A stretch of 64,000 nt of DNA from Anolis sagrei. Taxonomy: Eukaryota; Chordata; Lepidosauria; Squamata; Anolidae. The notes beneath the pieces are model-generated. The model was not told where the DNA came from, did no database searches, and saw only the letters and a program-made list of their open reading frames with translations. The stretch is taken from NCBI RefSeq assembly GCF_037176765.1, contig NC_090024.1:242098571-242162570 (forward strand). Reading direction: 5' to 3'. Numbering within the stretch: position 1 is the first letter of the stretch; each line of letters begins with the position of its first letter. Shown piece after piece: positions 12,279-21,482 of the stretch. Made by a program: the position numbers and the translations under genes.

Positions 12279-15200
12279 GTACCCTGCTACCATCTCCCCA
12301 AGGGACTCGATGCAACTTACATGAGGCCGAGCCCAAACACAACAATACAAGCAATAATAACAACAATACAAGCAATTAAAAACACATAGACAATAACATA
12401 AACAACATTATCAATCAGTTCATTTAAGGAAAAGAGAGATAAGAAACCTTTATGTGGTGGTAAAGTCAAGAGAAATGCTCTCCTTTCAGTTTTGGGATCT
12501 GGAAAAACTATTCATGGGAAAGAGTTGCCTCAGTTGGGTCAACACTGGAGTTTCATGATGGTCTTGCTTCCAATGTTCTTAGTTTCATGTACCAAGTTTT
12601 TGCCAAGTTCCTGATTTGTGTATTGGATTTTTCATGCTGCCCAGTTCCATGGATTTTGATACCTATGGGTCTTGTTTTGCCTTGAAGCTCATGGACTGAC
12701 CTTTGTTTTGGAACTTTACTGTTTTTGCTAACTTTACTGCTTTGCCTACTTTTGTTCTTCAATAAACTGCTTGCTGATTTTACCAAGCTAGTGTGGTGTT
12801 TAACATCAGAGGTGTTCCTGCTCTGCTGTACGACAGGAGATTACTGGCTGGGAAAGCCTAAATCTTGGGTGTTAGGTTGGGATCGACTGGGATGAAACCT
12901 GAAAATGGGTTATGGGCCCAGGAAACATGTGTTCAGTCAGACAGATTAGATGACCTTGGTGAGCCCCTTCCTCTTTGCCCCTACTCATTCAAGCCCTCTT
13001 TGTGTCTCGCAGGCACCCCATTTGGAGAACCTACTGAAACTGGCTGGGCCCTTGGCATTGCAGAGAGCCAACAGTGAGTTTGGAACAATTGTGTTAAGCC
13101 TGTTCATTCCACCATTTTCCCTTCTGGCGAGTGGATGACTGATGTTTCCTCTTCTCATTTCTTTAGAGGTCCTCAAGAAAGGAGTGGTTATTCCTGACAT
13201 CATTGGTGCCAGTGTGAGGGATCCCAAAATCACCATGCATGAGGTATTTGCCTAAAAACAGAGAGTGCTGTTGGGCGAGTGGGCTTAGTAACAAAAGACC
13301 TTCCTCATAAGTGTACAGCAGAGAAACTTATCAGCAGCAGCGTGACCCAAGACCAGTAACCCAAAGTGATAGAAAGAACAAAAACACAGAGATCAATGTT
13401 TTCTCTTCCTTAGGAGGATTTTCTTTGTAGTAAAATAATATGGTGTTGAAATGACAGGGAGAAGGTTTGAGGAAAAGAGACAAAAGAGAGTTCCTGAGGT
13501 CTGTAAAAGTACGGTTTATTCTCGGTTGGTGCCTACCGGATATGGACCCTGCTGGTATTCCAGGAAATAAAGTGGTGAACAAAAGAATTGCCTTGGTTTA
13601 TATACCCTTTAAAATGATATGCATGCATCATACAAGCATCACAATGCATATCACAAAAATCCACTTTTGCATTGACTTCAATAGCATATTTTAACTTCAA
13701 CACCTTCAATTTTCCATTAAGCATCTTTATCTAAAGAGCTGCTTGTTAGAGGGCCATCCCGTACCCCATAGCGCCAGAGTGTCTACTGATAGCAAGAACT
13801 TCCATCTATCTTAAGATAAGTCCTTTCCTTGATAGCAAGTCTACATCATTAATGTTACAATAAGCCCTGCTTAGTACGATATGGAAGGATCTCTTGATAT
13901 TTGCCAGAAGCCTTAGACATTCCTTTCCTAGACCCTGTCCTCTCTGTGGTATCTAACTTGCAGCTTTTAAGAAAAGCATATTTTCCCAAGTGAAGTGAAG
14001 TTCATGCATACATTCATATCCCTTTGTGATTTCATATATATTTCCTAATTCCTATTTCTAATATGGTTACATCCAATATATATTTTCCAATATATGTATT
14101 ATGTACTAGCTTTACCCGCCACGCGTTACTGTGGCCAACCCTCCCTCCCTCTTTCTTTCTTTCTTTCTTTTTCTCCCTCCCTCCCTCCCTCCCTCCCTCC
14201 CTCCCTCCCTCCTTCCTTCCTTCCTTCCTTCCTTCCTTCCCTCATTTTCTTCCCCTTGCACTTTCCCTTCTTCTTTCTTCCTTCTCTACCTGTTTCTTTC
14301 CCTGCTTCCTTTGGTCTTTCCTTCCCTCTTTCCTTTCTTCTTTCCCTCCCTCTTTTTCTTCCCCTTGTACTTTCCCTTCTTCTTTCTTCCTTCTCTACCT
14401 GTTTCTTTCCCTGCTTCCTTTGGTCTTTCCTTCTCTCTTTCCTTCCTTCCTTCCCTCCCTCTTTCTCTTTCGTTCCTTCTCTCCTTCCTTCCTTCTCTTA
14501 TTATTTCCTTCTTTCCTTCCTTCTCTACCTTTCTTTCTTTCCTTCATTCTTTCCTTCCCTCCTCCTTTCTCTCCTTCCTTTCTTCCCCCTGTGTATGTCT
14601 TTTGTGTGTGTATATATACATATATGTGTGTATATATTTGTGTATTTGTGTATATATATGTGTTTGCGTATATATGTGGTTTTGCGCATGCATTGTAATG
14701 TAATGGCTTTTAAAGTCTTTTCTGCTGTGTTTTTCAATGTTTTTATGAGTGATGGTCACTCGTTGGCCTGAGAGGTTTATTGTGTCCAAATTTGGTGTCA
14801 ATTCGTCCAGTGGTTTTTGAGTTAATCCCACAAACGAACATTACATTTTTATTTATATAGATTTCCATCATGTCTTCATCAGTGTCACTATTTACAACAA
14901 CAAGGTTTCCATAACACAAATAAACAAATACACAGTAGCTTTACACACAGCAGCCTTGACACTGGAGCTTTCTCTCACGAGGCTTCTCTCACACAGAGGT
15001 TTACCTCACACTCCTTTGGCCCCTTAACTCTAACTAGCTTTGGCCTACTATCTCTTTCAGTGCTTGACTCTCACTTTTGTAATCAAAAATATTTATTTAT
15101 TATTTACTTTATTTACTTTGCTTATATACCGCTGTATCTCAAGCCCGAAGGCGACTCACGGCGGTTCACAAACAGTAAAAACAGTAGAAACAGCAGTGGT

Positions 15201-17702
15201 TCCATACAGCATATAACAATTGACTTAACACATTATCCATAAATTACCAATAAGCAATTACAATGCACAATTATTACAAAAAACAACCGTACCCAATCTT
15301 CTCATCATCCAAGCGTAGTCCAGGTTCGTCGTCCATTGTTCCATTCCTATGTTCCATTACCAGATTGCACTAAATTACTCAAACGCCTGCACAAACATCC
15401 AGGTCTTCACCTTTTTGCGGAATACCATTAGAGATGGTGCTAGTCTAATGTCCGTAGGAAGGGCGTTCCACAGCCGAGGAGCCACCACTGAGAAGGCCCT
15501 ATCTCTCGTCCCCGCCAGCCGAGCTTGAGAAGCAGGCGGGATCGAGAGCAGGGTCTCCCCGGAAGATCTCAAAGTCCTGGTGGGTTCATAGGCAGAGATG
15601 CGGTCAGATAGGTAGCTTGGGCTGGAACCGTCAATTTTTAATATTTCTGACAAATGCTTGGGTTGTGTCTTCCTATATGGCAAGGGGTTGGACTGGATGG
15701 CCTTTGGAGTCTCTTCCAACCCTGGGATTCTATGATTCTATAATTCATAGTTTTCTTTGTTGAGCCAGTCCTTTTTTCCTATTGTCTTTCACTCTTCCCA
15801 GCATTCTCGCTTAGAGAGCATTCCCTTGTCATAAAACAGAGAGCGGAAATTGTGTTATTTCCTTGGAGGGATGAGTCTTTACAACCCCGGACACAAAGAA
15901 GCATATTTCCAAAAGGAAGGATAACTGTGATCGAGGCATTTTGCACATTAGCATCCTTTGGAAGAATTGGAGCCTGGTTGTAATTATACACAATTGGTAA
16001 TCACGGCTGCGGTAATTGGTCCCCCTGCCCATTCTGTGGCGATACAATATCCATTATCCAAAATGCTTGGGACTAGAAGACTGATTTTTTTTACGACTTT
16101 GGAGTATTTTCAGCCACATCCTGAGATATCTTAGAGATGGGACCTAGCTCAAAACGCAACGTTTGTTTATGTTTCATATGTGCCTTATACACGTAGTATG
16201 ATGCACGATAGGATGCATAATATGAAGATAATATGATACACAATTGTTTGAATGATTTTGTGCATGGAACAAAGTTTGTGCCAGAAAGCAAAGGTCTCAC
16301 TTTCTCAGCCATCCCAAAATTTGGATTATTTTGGAATTCTGGGCTGCTTGACCTGTAAATACTTTTAGAATAGAAGAAGGAATGGATTGTGGTGTGTTTT
16401 CCAGGCTGTCTAGCCATGTTCCAGAAGCATTCTCTCCTGACGTTTCACCTGCATCTGTGGCAGGCATCCTCAGAAGTTTTGAGGTCTGTTGGAAACTAGG
16501 AAAATTGGGTTTATATATTTATGGAATAATGTCCAGGGTGGGAGAAACAACTCTTGCCTGTTGGAGGTAGGTGTGAGTTTCGACTGGCCACCTTGATTAG
16601 CACTGTGCCTACTAGTTTCAAGGTCTGGCTTTTTACTGCCCAGGGGAATCCTTTGTTGGGAGGTGATTAGCTGGCCCTGATTGTTTCACCTCCCAAACAA
16701 AGGATTTTCCCAGGCAGTAAGAAGCCAAACATTGAAATTGCTAGGCCATTAAATGCTAATCAAGGTGGCCAGTTGAAACTCATACCTACCTCCAACAGAC
16801 AAGAGTTCTTTCTCCCACCCTGGACATTATTCCATAGATATATAAACCCAATTTTCCTTGATTAGCATTTAATGGCCTAGTAGTTTCAATGTCTGGCTTC
16901 GTACTGCCTGGGAAAATCCTTTGTTTGGGAGGTGAAACAATCAGGGCTAGCCAATCATCTCCCAACAAAGGATTCCCCAGGCAGTAAGAAGCCAGACATT
17001 GAAAGTGCTAGACCATTAAATGCTAATCAAGGTGGCCAATTGAAACATTCACACCTAACACAAACAGACAAGAGTTCTTTCTCTCACCCCGGACATTTCA
17101 CAGATATAGGTTAAAGTAAAGGTTTTCCCCTGACATTAAGTCCAGTCGTGTCCAACTCTGCTGGTTGATGCTCATCTCCATTTCTTAGTGGAAGAGCTGG
17201 CATTGTCCGTAGACACCTCCGAGGTCATGTGGTCAGCATGACTGCATGGAGTGCCATTACCTTCCTGCCAGAGCAGTACCTATTGATCTACTCACATTTG
17301 CATGTTTTCAAAATGTTAGGTTGGCAGAAGCTGGGGCTAACAGCAGGAGCTCACCCCACTCCCCGGTGATCTTTTGGTCAGCATGACTGCAAGGTGCGCC
17401 TTATCCACAGATATATAAACCTCATTTTCCTAGTTTCCAACAAACCTCACAACCTCTGAGGATGCCTGCCATAGATGTGGGCAAAATGTCAGGAGAGGAT
17501 GCTTCTGGAACATAGCTATACAGCCTGGAAAACACACAACAACCTAGTGATTCCAGACATGAAAGCCTTTGACAATACGTTTTAAGAGAACATAAATGTT
17601 ATGCAAAGCTGTCAAAAATGCTCTTGGTCTTCTTCTCTACAGGGCTATGTGCTATTAGCATCAGATCTACATCATCGACTCCACAACAGTAGTCTCCATT
17701 GA
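7174..17702 (+). CDS. BPI-fold (BPIFB-like) protein, 3' six coding exons
   Basis: Six exons join in frame: 7174-7341, 9284-9372, 11125-11167, 13013-13073, 13167-13243 and 17643-17702, giving 165 codons and a TGA. All introns are GT-AG. The joined product lines up along its length with the C-terminal barrel of BPI: a KERFPN start like BPI's KKFPN, then LLQIRPDGL (BPI LSVQPTGL), VEVFVVQP, the LEKSNIGD motif (BPI LKHSNIGP), LENLLKLAGPLAL, VLKKGVVIPD (BPI [9 protein letters not shown]) and a final GYVLLASDL (BPI FLLFGADV). The BPI/LBP/PLUNC family comprises secreted lipid- or LPS-binding proteins of innate defence and mucosal surfaces. The N-terminal barrel and signal peptide are not in this piece, and I saw no earlier exon in 1-7173. 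Exons look intact. Which member (BPIFB2/3/4/6, OCX36/TENP type or BPI/LBP) cannot be told by eye. Family assignment is firm; the symbol is left blank. Confidence 0.85.
7685..7772 (-). repeat. CR1 3' end fragment
   Basis: tcatagaataatagagttgg ... ccatgcaggaaaatcaaagc, reversed CR1 terminus. Confidence 0.7.
7773..8264 (-). repeat. Long SINE with tRNA-like head and L2-like tail
   Basis: About 490 bp; near-identical copy at 54512-55006. The end at 8160-8260 has a tRNA-like B box in reverse (ggcttcgaactcatgacc); the other end is the L2-type tttatattccgcccttctc with (TTTA)n. A (CAA)n run follows at 8265-8290. Confidence 0.75.
8815..9066 (-). repeat. tRNA-derived SINE family B
   Basis: Minus-strand SINE: B box in reverse (ggattcgaacctgcgacc) near 9000 and an A-tail seen as T/GT run at 8805-8830. 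Other copies: 11295-11530 (-), 47360-47600 (-), 25985-26080 (+). Confidence 0.85.
9284..9372 (+). CDS. BPI-fold gene, exon b (89 nt)
   Basis: Acceptor ttggtcaacag ends at 9283; donor GTGAGT begins at 9373. It reads ETNLMGEFYLEPVTSGNYFG KV KGSLDLKK with the last codon split 2/1. The position and the hydrophobic/glycine pattern match BPI's [20 protein letters not shown]. A SINE lies just upstream (8815-9066) and a reversed CR1 end just downstream. Confidence 0.8.
9391..9586 (-). repeat. CR1 3' end, reversed
   Basis: tcatagaatcctagaatcct ... ccatccagcctctg, then a 76-bp stretch (to 9586) that recurs at 10568-10646. It follows BPI-fold exon b by 18 bp. Confidence 0.75.
9590..10567 (+). repeat. 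L1 LINE fragment (reverse transcriptase)
   Basis: L1 ORF2 signatures: EEIKKEIQNMPVNKALG, YRPISLLNVDCKIF, EDQAGFLPKHQLKGNIRTV, FLDAEKAFDSVNWKY, GTRQGCPLSPLLFILVLE. Truncated at both ends (stops before the YADD motif), with a frame-changing G run at 10023-10038 and other breaks. No poly(A) tail. Flanked by a 79-bp direct repeat. Confidence 0.9.
10651..10772. mobile_element. hAT-type foldback MITE
   Basis: Near-perfect palindrome: ggccaacttgggccctccag ... ctggagggcccaagttggcc, with centre at aacagccagtaggctgtt. One of the commonest repeats here. Confidence 0.85.
10773..11120. other. BPI-fold intron, nothing recognised
   Basis: Unique-looking intron sequence between the foldback and BPI-fold exon c. 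Confidence 0.5.
11125..11167 (+). CDS. BPI-fold gene, exon c (43 nt)
   Basis: Short exon between acceptor gtccaacag (ends 11124) and donor GTGAGT (11168). It completes the split Lys codon and reads FHLWLEKSNIGDVK, which carries the family motif (BPI LLLELKHSNIGPFP). It ends in phase 0. Confidence 0.85.
11295..11532 (-). repeat. tRNA-derived SINE family B
   Basis: catgtcaggagcgacttgag ... cagacctttt, diverged from the copy at 8815. Confidence 0.8.
11533..11946 (-). repeat. CR1 LINE, 3' 410 bp
   Basis: Minus-strand frame [20 protein letters not shown] ... [17 protein letters not shown]; 3' terminus at 11535 (agaatcatagaatcaaagag). Confidence 0.9.
11947..12840 (+). mobile_element. LTR-like repeat (fossil) split by an L2 tail
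   Basis: Two pieces, 11947-12221 and 12413-12840, match the shorter copy at 3447-3768, which shows the uninterrupted form. Near its 3' end it carries an AATAAA box and a TGTGGTGTTTAACA-like terminus. Broken; age moderate. Confidence 0.5.
12222..12412 (-). repeat. L2-like tail with (AAT)n
   Basis: ATG/AAT run (12222-12268), then cactttatttgtaccctgct and gggactcgatgcaacttaca; reversed L2-type 3' tail inserted in the LTR-like repeat. Confidence 0.7.
13013..13073 (+). CDS. BPI-fold gene, exon d (61 nt)
   Basis: Acceptor tgtgtctcgcag ends at 13012; donor GTGAGT starts at 13074. It reads APHLENLLKLAGPLALQRAN plus one base of a Lys codon, matching BPI's [21 protein letters not shown]. Only a 93-bp intron separates it from the next exon. 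Confidence 0.85.
13167..13243 (+). CDS. BPI-fold gene, exon e (77 nt)
   Basis: Acceptor catttctttag ends at 13166. It reads (K)VLKKGVVIPDIIGASV then RDPKITMHE, matching BPI's [22 protein letters not shown]. The donor at 13244 is GTATTT, weaker than the others. If unspliced, the frame reads three codons and stops, so intron retention would end the protein as ...MHEVFA. Confidence 0.8.
13260..14100. other. BPI-fold intron, nothing recognised
   Basis: AT-rich intron sequence downstream of exon e; no repeat family or exon identified. Confidence 0.4.
14106..14861 (-). mobile_element. Helitron, non-autonomous, both ends present
   Basis: On the minus strand it starts TCTATATAAATAAAAATGTA (14861) and ends with a hairpin gccacagtaacgcgtggc followed by CTAG (14109-14106). 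It sits between A (14105) and T (14862), the A|T insertion site typical of Helitrons. 756 bp with a polypyrimidine tract inside (14140-14590). Confidence 0.8.
14140..14590 (+). repeat. Polypyrimidine tract with a 109-bp repeat
   Basis: C/T-only sequence. The segment ttctctacctgtttctttcc...tttggtctttcctt occurs twice about 109 bp apart (14253 and 14362 blocks). The long open frames here are artefacts. Confidence 0.9.
15085..15627 (-). repeat. L2-like LINE 3' end
   Basis: Minus-strand reading [59 protein letters not shown] is the L2 C-terminus; ends in (ATAAAT)n at 15085-15120. Confidence 0.85.
15675..15745 (+). repeat. CR1-like 3' terminus
   Basis: ggggttggactggatggcc ... gattctatgattctata. 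Confidence 0.65.
16385..17105. mobile_element. Penelope-like ends in inverted arrangement (fossil)
   Basis: A minus-strand 3' end (16385-16500) is followed by a terminal segment running - (16503-16690), then + (16693-16853), then a - to + mix (16854-17105), each with the markers cttgattagcatttaatggc, tcccaacaaaggat and agacaagagttctttctc. Broken, partly palindromic. Confidence 0.65.
17108..17395 (-). repeat. tRNA-SINE family A
   Basis: ggttttcccctgacattaag ... ggagctcaccccactccccg; interrupts Penelope sequence that resumes at 17400. Confidence 0.8.
17400..17580 (+). mobile_element. Penelope-like 3' end (fossil)
   Basis: ctctgaggatgcctgccatag ... ccagacatgaaagcc. It ends about 60 bp before the last BPI-fold exon. 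Confidence 0.7.
17643..17702 (+). CDS. BPI-fold gene, terminal coding exon
   Basis: Acceptor ggtcttcttctctacag ends at 17642. The exon has 19 codons plus TGA: GYVLLASDLHH then RLHNSSLH. GYVLLASDL is the family's closing strand (BPI FLLFGADVVYK). The Arg/His/Ser tail after it is longer than in BPI. No clear poly(A) signal follows closely; AATAAA at 18736-18741 is possible. Confidence 0.8.
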   Translation, partial: GYVLLASDLHHRLHNSSLH

Positions 17703-17814
17703 CTTCTGGAAAGGACAAAAGCAAAGAAATGCATTGATGAACCACTGACATCTCAAGGCTGTTTGCTGCTCCATCTCCTTCCAGGATGGTGATCACATGA
17801 CTTATTATGGATAA

Positions 17815-17912
17815 CTATCTGTCGGGAAGGCTTTGATTGTGCCTTCCAGCAGAAGAGGGTTGGATTGGATGACCATTGGAGGTCTCTTCCAACTGTAGAA
17901 TTCTATGGGCAG
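17815..17912 (+). repeat. CR1-like 3' terminus
   Basis: ccttccagcagaagagggttg ... gtagaattctatgg; old copy. Confidence 0.6.
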
Positions 17913-18054
17913 AGCTGTGCCTTGGCTAACCTTTGGTTTGGTTTGGACTATTGTGTGGTGGCTCCCCAAATGACTGAAAAATCTACTCTTCTGCCAGCAT
18001 ATCTGTGACATTCGCACAGCAACGTGGAGATGCTAAAGAAGTGTGATTTCCCCT

Positions 18055-18566
18055 GTCATTTTGTCATTTGGGAGTTGTAGTTGCTGGGATTTAAAGTTCA
18101 CCTACAACCAAAGACCATTTTGAACTCCACCAACGATGGAATTGAACCAAACTTGGCACACAGTTCTCTCATGACCAACAGAAAATATTGGAAGGGTTTG
18201 GTGGGCATTGACCTTGAGTTTGGGAGTTGTAGTTCACCTACATCCAGAGAGCACTGTGCACTCAAACAATGATGGATCTGAACCAAACTTGGCACAAATA
18301 CCCCATATGCCCAAATATGAACACAGATGGAGTTTGGAGGAAATAGACCTTGACATTTGGAAGTTGCAATTACTGGGATTTATAGTTCACCTACAACCAA
18401 AGAGCATTCTGAAGCCCATCAACAATAGAATTAGGCCAAACTTCCCATATAGATCTCCCATGACCAACAGAAAATACTGTCTGTGATGGTCTTCGGCGAC
18501 CCCTCAGAAACCTCCTCGTGACCCCTCTAGGGGTCCTGACCCCCAGGTTGAGAACCACTGATCTAA
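18055..18566 (-). mobile_element. SPIN-like hAT element, partial
   Basis: Ends with the inverted terminus gacccccaggttgagaaccactg (last part ggttgagaaccactg, 18551-18565). The other, left, end is missing. Confidence 0.75.
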
Positions 18567-18609
18567 GATCCAGATCCACTGCACAATCTTTTCACCGTAT
18601 CTGTACAAT

Positions 18610-18668
18610 CTATCCCAGGCTTGGGCAAACTTAAACCCTCCCGATGTTTTGGACTTCAACTCCCACAA
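18610..18668 (+). mobile_element. Foldback MITE, single arm
   Basis: tcccaggcttgggcaaactt ... ttttggacttcaactcccac. Confidence 0.6.
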
Positions 18669-18949
18669 AATTTGACATGTGCTCATGAAGACTGGGGAGA
18701 CTTTCTTTCTTCTCTTTTTGTATTATAATGTGTATAATAAAGCTTACTTTCTGAAAAAGAAATCTGGACTATTTCCTTTTGTAAAAGGCACTTTCTGGTG
18801 GAAGAGGGATGAGGCTGTTTTGCCAGTTTCTCCCCCTGATATAATATCTTCCTGAGATTCACTGCTGGTCTCCCACCCAAGTGGCAACCAAGGGTGGCCC
18901 TGCTTAGCTCCCAAGATCACATAGGATCTGGTGCCTTTTAATAATGATA

Positions 18950-19012
18950 TAAAATAATAATAATAATAATAATAATTTTTTTTATTTATTTATTTATTTA
19001 TTTATTTATCGT
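18950..19012. repeat. (AAT)n / (TTTA)n simple repeat
   Basis: AAT run then TTTATTTATTTA, probably the tail of the minus-strand LINE that follows. Confidence 0.8.
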
Positions 19013-19014
19013 GT

Positions 19015-20072
19015 CATCCACAACCAGAACATTGTATTACATTTCTAACAGAACAAAACAAACAAACAGATTAAAAAAACAAAACACAAATTTTGCAAAC
19101 TTGGTAGCTGATTAAATGTCTTTTGACCAGTATCTGGCCACCTGGAGTGCTTCTGGTGTTGCCGCAAGAAGGTCCTCCCTTGTGCATGTGGCAGGGCTCA
19201 GGGTGCATTGCAGCAGGTGGTCAGTGGTTTGCTCTTCTCTACACTCGCATGTTGTGGATTCCACTTTGTGGCCCCATTTCTTAAGATTGGCTCTGCATCT
19301 TGTGGTGCCAGAGCGCAGTCTGTTCAGCGCCTTCCAAGTCGCCCAGTCTTCTGTGTGCCCAGGGTGGAGTCTCTCATCTGGTATCACCCATGGATTGAGG
19401 TGCTGGGTTTGAGCCTGCCATTTTTGGACTCTCGCTTGCTGAGGTGTTCCAGCAAGTGTCTCTGTAGATCTAAGAAAACTATTTCTTGATTTAAGTCGTT
19501 GACGTGCTGGCTGATACCCAAACAGGGGATGAGCTGGAGATGTCTCTGCCTTGGTCCTTTCACTATTGGCTGCCACTTCCCGGCGGATGTCAGGTGGTGC
19601 AATACTGGCTAAACAGTGTAATTTCTCCAGTGGTGTAGGGCGCAGACACGTCGTGATAATGCGGCATGTCTCATTAAGAGCCACATACACTGTTTTAGCG
19701 TGGTGAGATGTGTTCCACACTGGGCATGCATACTCAGCAGCAGAGTAGCATAGCACAAGGGCAGATGTCTTCACTGTGTCTGGTTGTGATCCTCAGGTTG
19801 TGCCAGTCAGCTTTCGTATGATATTGTTTCTAGCACCCACTTTTTGCTTGATGTTCAGGCAGTGCTTCTTGTAGGTCAGGGCACGGTCCAGAGTGACTCC
19901 CAGGTATTTGGGTGCGCTGCAATGCTCCAGTGGGATTCCTTCCCAGGTCATCCTCAGAGCTCGAGATGCTTGTCTGTTCTTAAGGTGAAAGGCACATGTC
20001 TGTGTTTTAGATGGATTAGGGATCAGCTGGTTTTCCCTGTAATAGGCAGTAAGAGCACCTAGAGCTTCGGAG
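19015..20072 (-). repeat. Non-LTR LINE, RTE/Jockey-like, C-terminal part
   Basis: Minus-strand frame: [98 protein letters not shown], and a terminal Cys/His motif CECREEQTTDHLLQC. The frame is broken near 19780. A second copy lies at 36180-37275. Clade not settled by eye. Confidence 0.8.
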
Positions 20073-20135
20073 AATAAAACTTTATTTATAAACCACCACC
20101 GTCTCCCCGAAGGGACTCGGGGCGGCTTACAAAGC
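20073..20135 (-). repeat. L2-like tail
   Basis: aataaaactttatttataaa ... gggactcggggcggcttac. Confidence 0.6.
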
Positions 20136-20159
20136 ACTCCAGGTGCTCACATAACATAG

Positions 20160-20302
20160 GAAAAGGTTCTTCCCCTGACATTAAGTCCAGTTGTGTCCAA
20201 CTCTGGGGGTTGGTGCTCATCTCCATTTCTGAGCCGAAGAGCTGGTGTTGTCTGTAGACACCTCCAAGGTCATGTGGCCAGCATGACTGCGTGGAGCGCT
20301 GG
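20160..20302 (-). repeat. tRNA-SINE family A, partial
   Basis: ttcccctgacattaagtcc ... catgactgcgtggagcgct, followed by a foldback-MITE arm at 20305-20365. Confidence 0.75.
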
Positions 20303-20778
20303 CTCTTAGGAATTGTGGGAGTTGAAGTCCAAAACACCTGGAGGGTCCCAAGTTTGCCCTCGCCTGCTTTAGAGGCAAGCCTTTTTGCAGAAGGGAATGC
20401 AACTCACAGAACCTTTATTTGGTTAGGGATTCTCAGCATGAAAACCCCACAAAAGAGGGTCTGTTCTTTGCTCAGCCCTTCTGCAATTTGCAGGACTCTT
20501 AGCTTGGAATGTCCTCTTTGTGTTTGCACACAGGAAGAGGAGGGGTGAAGTGTCCGGCTAGGATTTGACCCTTGGTTAGCCTTAGCCAACCTTGTGCTTC
20601 ATGAGCCATCCTTTGAACGGGTTCTAGACCAGAGCTAGTCAACACAGGGCAGTCAGAGAGGTGGCTAACTATTAAGACACATAGGCCAGACCCCATCCTT
20701 AGCAGCAAGAGAGGCCCACAAAAGGGAGAAAAGGGGCTGTCTTCTTAGGCCGTCCCCTTCTCTGCAGCCAGGCTTGTG

Positions 20779-20926
20779 CTATAATAAGAGTCCCTGTTTG
20801 GCAGCTGTTGGGGCCTTGGCTGCTTGCCACTTTCCAAGCAGCCGCTCTCTGGAGCCGAAAAATAAAAAGGGAGCCTGTTGCTGCCTCCATTTCCCACGTC
20901 GGCTGCAGCTCCGTCTCGGCCCCACG
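20779..20926 (+). promoter_or_regulatory. COX4I2: Probable COX4I2 promoter and non-coding first exon
   Basis: A GC-rich, repeat-free island lies upstream of the COX4I2 coding exons. It has an A/T box CTATAATAAG at 20779-20788, a second TATA-like box AATAAAAAGG at 20861-20870, and a consensus splice donor ACG|GTAAGT at 20926/20927. TTCCCACG at 20891-20898 equals the RBPJ site (reverse complement CGTGGGAA) and the 3' part of the oxygen-responsive element described in the mammalian COX4I2 promoter (GGACGTTCCCACG). The overlapping CACGT is also an HRE core (ACGTG) on the other strand. In human COX4I2 the first exon is non-coding, which fits. The transcription start cannot be fixed from sequence. 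Confidence 0.55.
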
Positions 20927-21163
20927 GTAAGTCTGTGCCGTCACCGCTGCCGTGTCTCCAAACCTTGGCCTGTTTCTGGGCTTGGCTGCTTCCTGAGACA
21001 CCTGATTTGGGGATCCCCCCTCCGACTTGGCCACCAGTTTGGTCCCACTTTTGCCAGACTCCATTTTCGCTCATTACTTGGACACTGAGGGTCCCTTTTG
21101 GACTTCATCACCTTCTTGTCTTCCTTTGCAAACTGGAATCAGGGTCTCCTGACCTGTCTTTCC

Positions 21164-21256
21164 TTGGCACCCCATTTGCACAGAACTTTCTACCCATATA
21201 GTCCATACGTTGGCACCCCATTTGCACAGAACTTTCACCCCATATAGTCCACAGAT
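21164..21256 (+). repeat. 46-bp tandem duplication
   Basis: ttggcaccccatttgcacag ... tatagtcca occurs twice in tandem in COX4I2 intron 1. Confidence 0.8.
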
Positions 21257-21482
21257 GTGCCTAATGTTTCACAATCTGTGTCCCTATCAGCGGCTCGGGG
21301 GCCTGAGGTGGGTATGAAGTCATCCCAGGCTTTGGCAACACTTTCACATGAATAGAGGTCAGAAAGGATGGTTGTCTAGCTCCTTCTGGAAAGTGGCCAC
21401 CTTGCCTCGGATTCAGTGGCATCTGGCCAGGCCAATGGGCAGTTGGGACACTGAGATGGGAGAAATGGCTTCTTGTGGACAG

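Noticed and set aside
20699-21201. Overlapping 100-120 codon frames around the COX4I2 first exon
   Set aside because: No similarity recognised, present on both strands, in a GC-rich promoter-like stretch; better explained as non-coding exon and promoter.
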